Origin: DASQUK01 sp963813485
Lineage (GTDB): Bacteria; Actinomycetota; Acidimicrobiia; Acidimicrobiales; VFJN01
DNA length: 64,000 bases
Direction: 5' to 3'
Assembly (NCBI GenBank): GCA_963813485.1
Contig: CAWEZE010000006.1
Coordinates: forward strand, 1 to 64,000
Below, piece after piece: positions 24,421 through 33,030 of the stretch. The translations under genes and the position numbers were made by a program. The notes beneath the pieces are model-generated. The model did not search any database and had not been told where the DNA came from. It saw nothing but the letters and a program-made list of their open reading frames with translations. Position 1 is the first letter of the stretch. Every line of letters starts with the position of its first letter.

Positions 24421-26751
24421 TCACCGGACGCCCGCCGGGGTGCGCTCGGCCTCGGGCTCCTCCTCGGCCACCGGTTCGGCATGGCCCTCCACATCGATGT
24501 CGGGGAGGATCCGGTCGAGCCACCGCGGCAGCCACCAGTTGCGGTCGCCGAGCAGCTCCATCGTGGCCGGCACCAGCAACATCCGGACGATGGTGGCGTC
24601 GAGCAGGATGGCCGCCGCGAGGCCGGTGCCCATGAGCTTCACGGTGCGGTCGTTCTCGAGGATGAACGTGCCGAAGACGAACACCATGATCGCCGCCGCT
24701 GCGGTGATGACCTTGGCGGTGGCGGCCAGGCCGTCGGCGACCGAGGTACGGCTGTCGCCCGTGCGGCGCCATTCCTCGCGCACGCGGGACAGCAGGAACA
24801 CCTCGTAGTCCATCGACAAGCCGAAGACGATGGCGAACAGCATCATCGGCACCCATGGCTCGATCGGCGCCGGCTCGACGTTGGTGAGGTCGCTCAGCCA
24901 GCCCCACTGGAACAGGGCGACCACGAGCCCGTAGGCGGCGCCGATGGACAGCAGGTTCATGATGACCGCCTTCAGCGGCACCAGCAGCGAGCGGAATACC
25001 ACCATCAGCAGCAGGAAGGACAGCGCCAGCACCGCGGTGAAGAAGTAGGGCAGCCGTGACGACAGGTAGTGCGAGAAGTCGACGTTCACGGCGACGTTGC
25101 CCGTGACGGCCACGTCGACGCCGGTGGCGTCCTCGGCCGGCGGGAGCGCCTCGTCGCGGAGGCGCTTGACCAGGTCGGTCGTCGCCTCATCCTGCGGACC
25201 GCTGGTCGGGACGAGCTCCCACATCGCGGCCGTGGGGTTGTCGGGGTCGTTGGGGCGCGGCTCGGAGACGAACTCCACGCCCGGGTCGGCTGCGGCCGCA
25301 TCGGTGATTGCCGACAGGTCGCCCGGGTCGGTGCCCTCGGGCAGTTCGGCCGCCAGGATCAGCGGCCCGTTGAAGCCCGGCCCGAAGCCCTCGACGAGCA
25401 GGTCGTAGGCCTGCTTGGTGCTGGTGTCGTCGGCGAAGTTGGACTCGTCGGAGAACCCGAGCCGCAGGCTGAACACCGGGATCGCCAGCACGGCGAGCAC
25501 CACCACACCCACCAGGGCCGAGGTCCAAGGCCGATGCTGGATGACCCGGCTCCAGCGGTAGGCGAGCGTCTGGTGGCGCGGCTTGGGTGGCCGGTGGGCC
25601 ACCTCCCGCTTGAGCGGGCCGAAGAAGAAGCCGAGGATCAGCACGATCGCCGCCAGGGGCAGGCCGACCATCAGCACTGGGAGATCGAGCCCGACGCCGG
25701 CGAGGAACACTGCGACCAGGCCGGCGGCGATCAGGCCCCGCCAGCGCGTCAGCTCGATGCGCTGGCCGGCGAATCCGATCAGCGCCGGGAGCAGCGTCAG
25801 CGACGCCGCCACGGTGACGGCCACCACTGAGGCCGCCCCGACGGCGAGGCCCTGGATGAACGTGACACCCATGAGCAACATGCCGAGCAGGGAGATCACG
25901 ACTGTGATGCCCGCGAACAGGACGGAGCGGCCGGCGGTGTCGAGCGCGACCGCGACCGACTCGCGCACCGTGTGGCCGGCGTGGAGCTGCTCGCGGTAGC
26001 GGGTGACGATCAGCAGCGCGTAGTCGATCCCGACGCCGAGGCCGATCATGATCCCGAGGAACGTGGCGAAGTCGGGGATGGTCAGCACCTGGCTCAGCAG
26101 GGTGATGATCGCGGTGCCGAGGCCGATGCCGAACAGCGCGACGCCGACGGGCAGACCCATGGCGAGAACCGAGCCGAAGGCGACGATCAGGATGATGATG
26201 GCAAACGCCAGCCCGAGGGCCTCGGACTGCGGCTCCTCGAATTCGCCGAAGATGAACCCACCCATCTCGATGCGGAGGCCGTCGATCTCCGGGGCGTCGT
26301 CGAGGATCGCGTCACGGATCTCCCCCGCCCGGGCGAACTCGATGTCGTCGGGCATCTCCACGTTGGCGTAGGCGATCCGATCCGCCTCTGGCCCTTCGGA
26401 CGCGATCTGCTGGGCGCCCTCACCGCTGTAGGGGCTCTCGACGCTGGTGACGTCGTCGAGCTGTGCCGCTTCCTCGAACAGGGCGGTCATCGCGGCCTCG
26501 ACCTCGGGGTCTTCGACGCCCTGGTCGGCCTGGAAGACGATCGTCCCGACCACGCCGGTGCCCTCGCCACCGAAGTTGTCGTCGAGGATGTCGAAGCCGG
26601 TCTTCGACTCGACGTCGGGGAGGTTGAACTCGTCCCGGAAGGCGTTGCCCACCGCGCCGGATACGGCGAATCCGAAGACCAGCACGCCCAACCAGAGGCC
26701 CAGCACGAGCTTCCGGCGGTCATGGCACCAGGTGCCGAGTCTGGAGAACAC
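24421..26751 (-). CDS. MMPL-family (RND superfamily) transporter
   Basis: A 776-residue inner-membrane protein with about 11-12 TM helices in two repeats, each with a TM helix followed by a large extracytoplasmic loop (about residues 45-190 and 440-560). The proton-relay Asp-Tyr motifs are visible in GLGVGIDYALLIVTRYREQL and FGLSMDYEVFLLSRVREEW. The Arg-rich central linker (FFGPLKREVAHRPPKPRHQ) and acidic C-terminus are cytoplasmic. Such transporters export lipids or siderophores (MmpL) or hopanoids. The TetR gene 380 bp upstream on the same strand is a natural candidate repressor, although its operator half-sites were not found in the MMPL promoter. Frame intact. Confidence 0.9.
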   Translation of the reverse strand: MFSRLGTWCHDRRKLVLGLWLGVLVFGFAVSGAVGNAFRDEFNLPDVESKTGFDILDDNFGGEGTGVVGTIVFQADQGVEDPEVEAAMTALFEEAAQLDDVTSVESPYSGEGAQQIASEGPEADRIAYANVEMPDDIEFARAGEIRDAILDDAPEIDGLRIEMGGFIFGEFEEPQSEALGLAFAIIILIVAFGSVLAMGLPVGVALFGIGLGTAIITLLSQVLTIPDFATFLGIMIGLGVGIDYALLIVTRYREQLHAGHTVRESVAVALDTAGRSVLFAGITVVISLLGMLLMGVTFIQGLAVGAASVVAVTVAASLTLLPALIGFAGQRIELTRWRGLIAAGLVAVFLAGVGLDLPVLMVGLPLAAIVLILGFFFGPLKREVAHRPPKPRHQTLAYRWSRVIQHRPWTSALVGVVVLAVLAIPVFSLRLGFSDESNFADDTSTKQAYDLLVEGFGPGFNGPLILAAELPEGTDPGDLSAITDAAAADPGVEFVSEPRPNDPDNPTAAMWELVPTSGPQDEATTDLVKRLRDEALPPAEDATGVDVAVTGNVAVNVDFSHYLSSRLPYFFTAVLALSFLLLMVVFRSLLVPLKAVIMNLLSIGAAYGLVVALFQWGWLSDLTNVEPAPIEPWVPMMLFAIVFGLSMDYEVFLLSRVREEWRRTGDSRTSVADGLAATAKVITAAAAIMVFVFGTFILENDRTVKLMGTGLAAAILLDATIVRMLLVPATMELLGDRNWWLPRWLDRILPDIDVEGHAEPVAEEEPEAERTPAGVR

Positions 26752-27130
26752 GCTTGCCTCCTGGAGAGATCGATCGGTCTGGTTCTCGCACGGCTAGACG
26801 CTCTGGCCGCGTAGAACTCATCGCTGGGTGGGGGAGCCCGGGGCGACATCTTGTTCGGGCGTCGCCCGGTCCGCACGTGGTTAAAGGTCACATCCGCCAT
26901 CGGGCCGCGTGACGATTGCCACATGGGAGTGACGTTTGTGCGCCGCATGGGAGCCTTACACTTCATGCCGAAAAGCTCTGCGGATCGAGGAGCGAGAAAC
27001 CCCCTCCCTCGCTTCTCTCCGCAGCCGCGATGGCGCCGCTCGCACCCCCCTGCGGGCGGCGTTGTCGCGTCGGGCCCGAGGCGGTGGCGGACGCGGCCGG
27101 CCGGGGCCCCCTGAAGGGCGGTCGCCCCGG
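26752..27130. other. Intergenic region upstream of the MMPL gene
   Basis: Contains the MMPL promoter side (near 26752-26900) and the hairpin at 26978-27024, which sits close to the end of the TetR gene and could terminate it. No small gene is convincing. Confidence 0.4.
26978..27024. terminator. Long hairpin downstream of the TetR gene
   Basis: CTGCGGA (26978-26984) pairs with TCCGCAG (27018-27024), and inside it GAGGAGCGAG pairs with CTCGCTTCTC (one G-T) around a loop holding AAACCCCCTCC. There is no T-tract. Terminator role is inferred from position 106 bp past the TetR stop. Confidence 0.4.
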
Positions 27131-27715
27131 TCAGGCGCGCACGCCGCGCAGGCCCCGCCAGGCCAGCTCGGCGAGCTGGTGGGCGAGCGCCGCGGGGTCG
27201 GCGTCGCTATTGCTTCGCAGCCAGTAGGTGCTCGCCCCCTCGATCATGCCCACGATGCCGTGGCCGAGCACCCGCCGCTGCCCGGGAGTGAGCCCCTCGA
27301 TCTCGATCAGGTCGGCAACCAGGTTGGCCAGGGCGGTCTCGACCTGGTTGACCACCTCCGAGAAGCCGGCGTCCCGCCCGAGGCCACCTCCGTAGAACAG
27401 CTGAAATGCGTCGCGGTGCTGGTCGACATACCGAAAGTAGGCGCCGAAGCCGAGCTCGACCATCTCGTGCGGGGTCTGGGCGGCCGCCACCGCCTTGGTG
27501 ATCGTCTCCTGGAGTTCGGCGCCCACGTCGGTGAGCAGCTCGCTGAACAGCTCGCGCTTGGAGTTGAAGTGCTGATACAGGACGGGCTTGGTGACGCCCG
27601 CCGCCTCGGCGATGTCGTTCATCGAGGCATCGTGGAAGCCCCGTTCCGCGAATACCCGGAGCGCGACCTCGACGAGCTGGCGGCGCCGGCGGGCGGCGGA
27701 TAGGCGGGTGGCCAC
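27131..27715 (-). CDS. TetR/AcrR-family transcriptional regulator
   Basis: A 194-residue repressor. The N-terminal HTH spans about residues 10-55: RRQLVEVALRVFAERGFHDASMNDIAEAAGVTKPVLYQHFNSKRELF, with recognition helix VTKPVLYQHF. The C-terminal all-helical ligand-binding domain has a Tyr/Phe-rich pocket (GFGAYFRYVDQHRDAFQLFYGG). GTG 27715 is the start. A GTTACCTAACGGTAAC site lies 23 bp upstream, so autorepression is likely, and the same site precedes the acyl-CoA dehydrogenase at 3995. The ligand is probably an acyl-CoA or lipid, by the target. Confidence 0.9.
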   Translation of the reverse strand: MATRLSAARRRRQLVEVALRVFAERGFHDASMNDIAEAAGVTKPVLYQHFNSKRELFSELLTDVGAELQETITKAVAAAQTPHEMVELGFGAYFRYVDQHRDAFQLFYGGGLGRDAGFSEVVNQVETALANLVADLIEIEGLTPGQRRVLGHGIVGMIEGASTYWLRSNSDADPAALAHQLAELAWRGLRGVRA

Positions 27716-27738
27716 GACTACGAGGATCCTTCCTGCGG

Positions 27739-27754
27739 GTTACCTAACGGTAAC
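27739..27754. promoter_or_regulatory. TetR operator upstream of the TetR gene
   Basis: GTTACCTAACGGTAAC has arms GTTACC and GGTAAC identical to those of the palindrome at 3948-3963, with a different central 4 bp. It ends 24 bp from the TetR start codon. Confidence 0.65.
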
Positions 27755-27785
27755 AGCCACCCGCTCCCGCCGCGGGGAGGCGCGA

Positions 27786-28133
27786 CTAGAGAGGAACGCC
27801 GCGATCGCGGTCGTCGCGGTCCGCAGCCCGCACGGCGTAACCGACCACGATCGCCGGTGCCAGGACCAACGAGCCGGCGACCAACGCCACCACCACGGCG
27901 GTCGCCACGCCGGACGAGAAGCCCGTCACGAACCCGACGACGAACAAGACGATCGCCACGGCGAAGAGCGCGTATCCCGCTCGCTGGCCGCGGTCCGCCC
28001 AGCGGGCGAGCCGCCGCCGGCGGACGATCACCGGGTCGGTGGACGGGTCGCTCACGGCGCCGCGGTCGATCCGGGTCGGTTCACCTTGGTCCCACGGGCC
28101 GACCGAGCCGGCGCCGCCGGCGCCGAAGCTCAA
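27786..28133 (-). CDS. Small membrane protein of unknown function
   Basis: A 115-residue protein with a disordered N-terminus (about 1-50, including RRRRLARWADR just before the membrane) and two TM helices: GYALFAVAIVLFVVGFVTGF and VATAVVVALVAGSLVLAPAIVVGYAV. A short charged tail (RAADRDDRDRG) follows. It overlaps the upstream DUF2510 gene by 4 bp (ATGA), so they form a two-gene unit. It is probably an actinobacterial envelope protein; no catalytic motif is present. Confidence 0.7.
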   Translation of the reverse strand: MSFGAGGAGSVGPWDQGEPTRIDRGAVSDPSTDPVIVRRRRLARWADRGQRAGYALFAVAIVLFVVGFVTGFSSGVATAVVVALVAGSLVLAPAIVVGYAVRAADRDDRDRGVPL

Positions 28134-28930
28134 TCGGGCGCAGTTGCCAGGTCCTCGAGGGAAACGCCGCAGTCCTCCATGATGCTGAACAGTTGTGAGG
28201 TCATCTCCGGGTCGGTGAAGGGGTTCTCGCCGGACTCGCCGATGTCGACGAGCCGCTCCAGTCCCAGTTCGTCGAGCAGGCCCTGGGAGATGCAGGTCGC
28301 CTGCTCGTGGTCGAGGACGCCGTCCGAGGCCTGCTCCATGTTGTCGGCCATGAACTCGACCAGCTGGTCCACGTCCTCGCTGTCGATGTCGTCGGGCAGC
28401 GTGGTGTCACTGCTGCCGCTGTCGCCGCCACCGCTGTTGCCGTCGTCGTTGTTGTTGCTGCTGTCCGGGTTTTCGGCGTCGGTGGTCGTCGAGTCTTCGT
28501 CGCTGACTTCGGTGCCGTTGGCGCTCGATCCGTCGCCGTCGTCCCGGACGAGGAAGTACACGAGCCCGCCGACCAGGGCCACTGCCAGCACCGCAAGCGC
28601 GGCGATGAGGGCGGTCGGGGGACGTTTCTTGGCCGGCGCGGGCGGGGCCTGGGCGGTGCCGTACTGGTCGCCGTAGTACGGCGTCGGCGTCGGGGTCGGG
28701 TGGGTCGGCTGCTGGGCCGAGTCCGGATACTGCCGGGTGGGATCGACCTGTTGCGTGGGATCGGAAGCCGTCGGGTTCGGGTCGGCGGTGGGGGACGGAA
28801 GTTCGCCGAGGACGTCGGTGGATGCGACGCCGTCATCGGCGACGTCGTCGGTCCAGCGGGCGCCGTCCCAGTAGCGGTACTGGTGGCGCGAGGTCGGGTC
28901 TGGGTGCCACCCGGGAGCGGGTGAGTTCAT
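28130..28930 (-). CDS. DUF2510-domain membrane-anchored protein
   Basis: A 266-residue protein with an N-terminal DUF2510 motif (PGWHPDPTSRHQYRYWDGARWTD, residues 6-28). A Pro/Thr/Gln-rich cytoplasmic linker, one TM helix (PTALIAALAVLAVALVGGLVYFLV, about 103-126) and an acidic Asp/Ser/Asn-rich extracytoplasmic stalk (DSSNNNDDGNSGGGDSGSS) follow. The globular C-terminal domain has two Cys (ATCISQGLL and MEDCGVSL) that could form a disulfide. DUF2510 marks actinobacterial envelope proteins; function unknown. Coupled by a 4-bp overlap to the next small membrane protein gene. Confidence 0.8.
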   Translation of the reverse strand: MNSPAPGWHPDPTSRHQYRYWDGARWTDDVADDGVASTDVLGELPSPTADPNPTASDPTQQVDPTRQYPDSAQQPTHPTPTPTPYYGDQYGTAQAPPAPAKKRPPTALIAALAVLAVALVGGLVYFLVRDDGDGSSANGTEVSDEDSTTTDAENPDSSNNNDDGNSGGGDSGSSDTTLPDDIDSEDVDQLVEFMADNMEQASDGVLDHEQATCISQGLLDELGLERLVDIGESGENPFTDPEMTSQLFSIMEDCGVSLEDLATAPD

Positions 28931-29033
28931 GGAGCTGCCGTCCTTGTCTGAGGAGTCCGCGCCGCGGCGGGCACAGGTCCGCCGGAGCCGCGATCGTAGG
29001 GCACCCCCGGAGGGTAGGACGGGCGGCCGTTGA

Positions 29034-30017
29034 TCAGAAGTTGGCCGGCAGCACCCGCGAGAAGTTCTCGAAGAAGAAGAACAGCATCAGCAGGAACAGT
29101 GGCAGGCACAGCAGGTACGCCGGCCATTTGGTCCAGAGCTTGCCCAGCAGCCAGGCGGCGATCCAGATGAGGCCGCAGGCGACGCCCAGGGCGATTGCCG
29201 GCCAGATGGCGGTGCGCTTGCCCGACAGCCCGCCATCGACGGTGCCGGCGCTCAGCTCGTCGCCGCTGGCGTTGATGTCGCCGCCATTGCCGTCGTTGCC
29301 CTCTCCGTCGCCGGGGATCGCACCCGTCTCCGGACCCGCCGGCGCCCCAGGTGCGGGCGCTGCCCCGCCCACGAGGGCGGCCACCACGATGATGCGCTGG
29401 CGCGCCGAGTACTTCGGGTGGCAGGCGGTGAGCGTCAGGCGATTGTCGCCGAAGTCGTCGAGGACCCCGACCTCGCTAGGGCTCACGATGAGCTGGTCGC
29501 TGACCTCGTAGCGGAACGCTCCCTGGACCGTGGCGATGAGGATCTCGTCGCCCCGCTCCAGCTCGTTGATCCGGTTGAACGGCGCGCCGTACGTGGTGCG
29601 GTGGCCGGCGATTGCGGCGTTGCCCGGCTGCCCGGGAAGGGGCGTGTCGGGATAGTGGCCGGGCCCGCGCTTGAGATCGTCCAGCGTCACGCCCTCGATG
29701 ACGATCTTGTCGACGCCGATGTCGGGGATGCGGATGTGGGCTACCGCATCGCCCTCGGCGGCTGGTGGTGGGGGCGGGCCGGGCGTGGACGTCGGGGTGG
29801 TGGTGGTCGAGGTAGGACCCGGCCCCTGGGCCGACTCGTCGGGTGCGGGAACACCCGCGTCCCCCAGGCGTTGCTCGAACTCGTTCTCGAGCCGCCGCTG
29901 CGCCTGGGCCTCCCGGATGCCGGTACCCCAGAGCTGATACGCCACGAAGAGCAGGATCAGGACGCCGACGGTGATGCATGTCCGCCCGATGGCGCCCAGA
30001 ACCCTCGCCAGCCGCAT
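29034..30017 (-). CDS. Class E sortase
   Basis: A 327-residue transpeptidase that would anchor surface proteins to the cell wall. ATG 30017 gives MRLARVLGAIGRTCITVGVLILLFVAYQLW, an uncleaved TM anchor. A Thr/Pro linker (PTSTTTTPTSTPGPPPPP) leads to the sortase barrel (about 95-215) with catalytic His in AGHRTTYG, Cys in LTLTACHPKYSARQRI and Arg in the same motif. Unusually it has a C-terminal extension with a Gly/Asn-rich segment and two more TM helices (IWPAIALGVACGLIWIAAWL, WPAYLLCLPLFLLMLFFFF). Class E sortases favour LAXTG-type signals; no substrate protein was found nearby. Confidence 0.88.
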   Translation of the reverse strand: MRLARVLGAIGRTCITVGVLILLFVAYQLWGTGIREAQAQRRLENEFEQRLGDAGVPAPDESAQGPGPTSTTTTPTSTPGPPPPPAAEGDAVAHIRIPDIGVDKIVIEGVTLDDLKRGPGHYPDTPLPGQPGNAAIAGHRTTYGAPFNRINELERGDEILIATVQGAFRYEVSDQLIVSPSEVGVLDDFGDNRLTLTACHPKYSARQRIIVVAALVGGAAPAPGAPAGPETGAIPGDGEGNDGNGGDINASGDELSAGTVDGGLSGKRTAIWPAIALGVACGLIWIAAWLLGKLWTKWPAYLLCLPLFLLMLFFFFENFSRVLPANF

Positions 30018-30124
30018 CGTCCGAGGGTACCGACCCTCCGCGGGGCCTCGAACGCGGCCCGTCGGAGGGGGCACTGCTCACCTTGGAGGCCGCGACGGCA
30101 GGTCACTAGCCTCGCGCTGTCGTC

Positions 30125-30868
30125 ATGGAGCCAGTCGTCCACCTTCGCGCCGCCGTCGCGCTGCTCGGACGCTTCCCCGCGTTGGCCGGTATCGACCTCG
30201 ACGTGGCCCGGGGCGAGATCGTCCTACTTCGCGGCCCGAACGGCGCCGGCAAGACCACGGTGTTGCGCGCCTGCGCGGGCCTCGTTCCCGTCGTGCGCGG
30301 CCAGGCGATCGTGCTCGGTCACGACCTGCGGCGGGATCCGCGCCCAGTCCGCCGCCACGTCGGGCTGCTCGGCCATGCCACCGGGCTGTTCGACGACCTG
30401 ACAGTGGCCGACAACGTGCGCTTCTGGGGCCACGCCTGCGGCGCGGACCCGGAGGACATCGCCGCTGCGATGGCCCTGGTCGGTCTCGACGGCCGGCTGC
30501 GAGGCGTCTCCGTCGGGCGCCTGTCGGCCGGCCAGCGGCGCCGCACCTCGCTCGCCTGCCTGCTCGCCCGCCGGCCCGAGCTGTGGTTGCTGGACGAGCC
30601 CCACGCGGGGCTCGACCACGAGACCCGAGACCAGCTCGACGCCCTCATCGGCCGTGCCGTGGAGCAGGGCGCGACCGTGCTGCTCGCGTCCCACGAGCTC
30701 GACCGGGCGGACTCGCTGGCCCACCGCGTCGTCGAGCTGGCGGGTGGCATGACGGTGGCTCCGGCCACCACCGCTTCGAGCGTCTCTCAGGCCGACGTGC
30801 CGGCGTCACGGACGCGAGAACCGGAAGGGCCCGCCGCATCCCCGCCCGAGGTGACCCATGTGGCGTGA
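30125..30868 (+). CDS. ccmA: Cytochrome c maturation ATPase CcmA
   Basis: A 247-residue cytoplasmic ABC ATPase that, with CcmB, powers release of holo-CcmE from CcmC. Walker A RGPNGAGKTT (about 37-46), Q-loop LLGHATGLFDDLTV, signature RLSAGQRRRTSLA, Walker B LWLLDEPHAGLD and switch LLASHELDRA are all visible. The FDDLTVxDNVRFWG stretch is the CcmA-specific version. Its 3' end runs 11 bp past the start of ccmB (overlap). First gene of the ccm operon, divergent from sortase E; ATG 30125 is close to the presumed promoter. Confidence 0.9.
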   Translation: MEPVVHLRAAVALLGRFPALAGIDLDVARGEIVLLRGPNGAGKTTVLRACAGLVPVVRGQAIVLGHDLRRDPRPVRRHVGLLGHATGLFDDLTVADNVRFWGHACGADPEDIAAAMALVGLDGRLRGVSVGRLSAGQRRRTSLACLLARRPELWLLDEPHAGLDHETRDQLDALIGRAVEQGATVLLASHELDRADSLAHRVVELAGGMTVAPATTASSVSQADVPASRTREPEGPAASPPEVTHVA

Positions 30869-31527
30869 CGCCGCGCTGGTGGCGGGCCGCGACCTGCGGG
30901 TCGAGCGTGCGGAGCCGTGTCACCACCAACCAGGTGGCGCCGTTCTCCGTGCTGGTGCTGATCCTGTTCGCCTTCGCGCTCGACCCCGACCGCCAACTGC
31001 TCGAGCGCCTGGCGTCCGGCCTCTACTGGACCGCGGTGCTGTTCGCCGCCCTGTTGGCCATCTCCCGGAGCGCCGCCATCGACGAGACCGACGGCGTGCG
31101 TGACGCGCTCCGCCTGTCGGGGCTCGATCCGGCGGGCGTGTTCGTCGGCAAGGCGGCCGCGGTCGCCGTCGTCCTCCTCGGGCTCGAGGTGCTACTGGGC
31201 GTCGGCGTCGTGATCCTGTACGGCGTCGAGCTGGCCGGCGCCGGCCTGATAGTGCTGGCCGGCCTGGCCGCGACCGTCGCTGTGGCCGCTACCGGTACCC
31301 TCTACGGCGCCCTGGTCAGCGGCCTGCGGGTCCGGGAGACGCTCCTTCCCCTGCTGCTCCTGCCCGTGCTGGCACCCGTGCTCATCGGCGCCACCCGCGC
31401 CTTCGAGGCGGCGCTGGCCGGAGTCCCCGCCGACGGCTGGCCATGGTGCGGCCTCCTGGCCGGGCTCGCCGTTCTGTACGCCGTTGCCGGGGCACTCGCC
31501 TACGGCACACTCCTGGAGGGTTCGTGA
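30858..31527 (+). pseudogene. ccmB: Heme exporter membrane protein CcmB, frameshifted near the start
   Basis: CcmB of 222 residues when one C is removed at 30906: MWRDAALVAGRDLRVE then VRSRVTTNQVAPFSVLVLILFAFALDPD... in the next frame. The protein has six hydrophobic segments and the family's RDLRVExRSR N-terminus, which contacts CcmA, and DETDGVRDALRLSGLDP in a cytoplasmic loop. Length is normal for CcmB (about 220). The gene overlaps ccmA and ccmC. The lesion falls only 16 codons in, so expression would be lost if it is real; given similar +1 lesions elsewhere I suspect the data. Confidence 0.85.
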
Positions 31528-32351
31528 CGGTCCCAACCTCGACCAGCGCCACGGGTACGCCCTACGGCGACGGCGGCGCGCCCGACGCCGCGGCCGGTCG
31601 TGTGGCGCCGGGACACACGGGATCACCGGCCAGCCGGGTCCTCGGCGGGCTCGCGCTGGGAAGCGTCGCGCTGCTGGTCATGTATGGCCTGGTCTGGAGC
31701 CCGCCCGACGCCGAGATGGCCGACTCGGTGCGGCTCATGTACATCCATGTGCCGGCCGCCAGCTTCCTCTATACCGGCTGCTTCATCACCACCGTCGCCT
31801 CGGCGATGTGGCTGCGGCGGCGCACACCCGGCTGGGACGCCCTGGCCGGGGCCAGCGCCGAGATCTCCCTGGTGTTCGCCGCCATCACGCTGGGGACCGG
31901 ATCGCTGTGGGGCCGCCCCACGTGGGGCACCTACTGGACGTGGGATGCCCGCCTGACATCGACCGCCCTGCTCACCGCCCTGCTGGTCGGCTACCTGGCG
32001 CTGCGGCGGCTCGACGTCGATCCCGCCGCCCGCTCGACCCGGGCGGCGGTGCTGGGCCTGTTGCTGGTCCCCAACGTGATCATCGTCAACCGCTCGGTCG
32101 AGTGGTGGCGGTCGCTGCACCAGCGGTCCACGCTGGTCAAGCTCGATCCCACCATCGAGGGCCAGATGCTGGTGGCGCTCATGATGGGGTTCCTCGCCGT
32201 CGGCCTGATCTTCACCTGGTTGCTGGTCCATCGGTTCCGGGTCGCGTGGCTCGAGTACCAGTCCGAGCGGTTGGACCTGGATCTGGCTCTGGCCGAGCGG
32301 CGTGCGGAGGCCGGGCGCGCCACCGAGGCGAGCCAGGGGACGACGGCATGA
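31524..32351 (+). CDS. ccmC: Cytochrome c maturation protein CcmC
   Basis: A 275-residue membrane protein that loads heme onto CcmE. Start GTG 31524 overlaps the ccmB stop (GTGA) with GGAGGG just upstream; a further in-frame start is less likely. Six TM helices; the first begins LGGLALGSVALLVMYGLVW. The WWD heme-binding motif is WGRPTWGTYWTWDARLT. Axial His residues flank it: YIHVPAASF and WWRSLHQ. The C-terminal extension (about 45 residues after the last TM helix) is acidic and long for CcmC. Overlaps ccmD by ATGA. Confidence 0.92.
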   Translation: MTVPTSTSATGTPYGDGGAPDAAAGRVAPGHTGSPASRVLGGLALGSVALLVMYGLVWSPPDAEMADSVRLMYIHVPAASFLYTGCFITTVASAMWLRRRTPGWDALAGASAEISLVFAAITLGTGSLWGRPTWGTYWTWDARLTSTALLTALLVGYLALRRLDVDPAARSTRAAVLGLLLVPNVIIVNRSVEWWRSLHQRSTLVKLDPTIEGQMLVALMMGFLAVGLIFTWLLVHRFRVAWLEYQSERLDLDLALAERRAEAGRATEASQGTTA

Positions 32352-32491
32352 TGGCCATGACGCACGCCGGCTATATCGCCGCCGGGTGGGGCGGCGCCGC
32401 CGCCCTCGTCGGGGCCTACGCCGCGTGGGTGCTGCGGCGGGGCCGCACCTTGTCCCGCCAGGTGCCGCCCGAGGAGCGCCGGTGGAGCTGA
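32348..32491 (+). CDS. ccmD: Cytochrome c maturation protein CcmD
   Basis: A 47-residue single-TM protein: MMAMTHAGYIAAGWGGAAALVGAYAAWVLRRGRTLSRQ. The pattern of a Tyr/Ile start, one Ala/Gly-rich TM helix and a strongly basic cytoplasmic end matches CcmD, which stabilises CcmC-CcmE-heme. ATG 32348 overlaps the ccmC stop. Identification rests partly on its position between ccmC and ccmE. Confidence 0.8.
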   Translation: MMAMTHAGYIAAGWGGAAALVGAYAAWVLRRGRTLSRQVPPEERRWS

Positions 32492-33030
32492 AGCCCCGCA
32501 CGTTCGACGACACCGGAACGAACGGCGCCGGTGGTGCGGTGGCCACCCGTGCCCGTCCCGGCTCGCGCCGCCGCCGGCGCCGCTGGGTACCGCTGGTCGT
32601 GCTGGGCATCGTCCTGGTCGCGCTCGGCGCACTGGTGTTCAAGGGGCTGTCGGACGCCACCCTCTACTTCCGCAACGCCGACGAGGCCGTGGCCCAGCGC
32701 GAAAGCCTGGGCACCAAGCGCTTCCGCCTCCAGGGAACGGTGACCGGGGACCCGACCGAGACCGACGGCGTGGTCAGCTTCGCGGTGGCATTCAACGGCA
32801 CATCGGTCGACGTTCACCACGTCGGCAGCCCGCCCGAGCTGTTCCGGCCCGGCATCCCGGTCGTCCTCGAGGGCCACTGGGACGAGTCGGGCGACGTCTT
32901 CGACAGTGATCGCATCATGATCAGGCACGACGCCACCTACGAGTCCGAAGACGACTATCGGCAACGGATGCGTGAGGCCGAGCAGGGCGGGTCGGCGCTG
33001 GCCGACGACACGGAGGCCGATACGCCGTGA
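32482..33030 (+). CDS. ccmE: Cytochrome c maturation heme chaperone CcmE
   Basis: A 182-residue membrane-anchored periplasm-facing chaperone. The N-terminus (about 1-33) is cytoplasmic and Arg-rich, followed by the TM helix VPLVVLGIVLVALGALVF and an OB-fold domain (FRLQGTVTGDPTETDGVVSFAVAF...IPVVLEGHWDESGDVFDSDRIMIRHDATYE). The heme-attaching His149 and Tyr153 (HDATY) correspond to the HxxxY motif of classic System I CcmE. GTG 32482 overlaps ccmD by 10 bp. Next gene ccmF overlaps by 4 bp. Confidence 0.92.
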   Translation: MELKPRTFDDTGTNGAGGAVATRARPGSRRRRRRWVPLVVLGIVLVALGALVFKGLSDATLYFRNADEAVAQRESLGTKRFRLQGTVTGDPTETDGVVSFAVAFNGTSVDVHHVGSPPELFRPGIPVVLEGHWDESGDVFDSDRIMIRHDATYESEDDYRQRMREAEQGGSALADDTEADTP

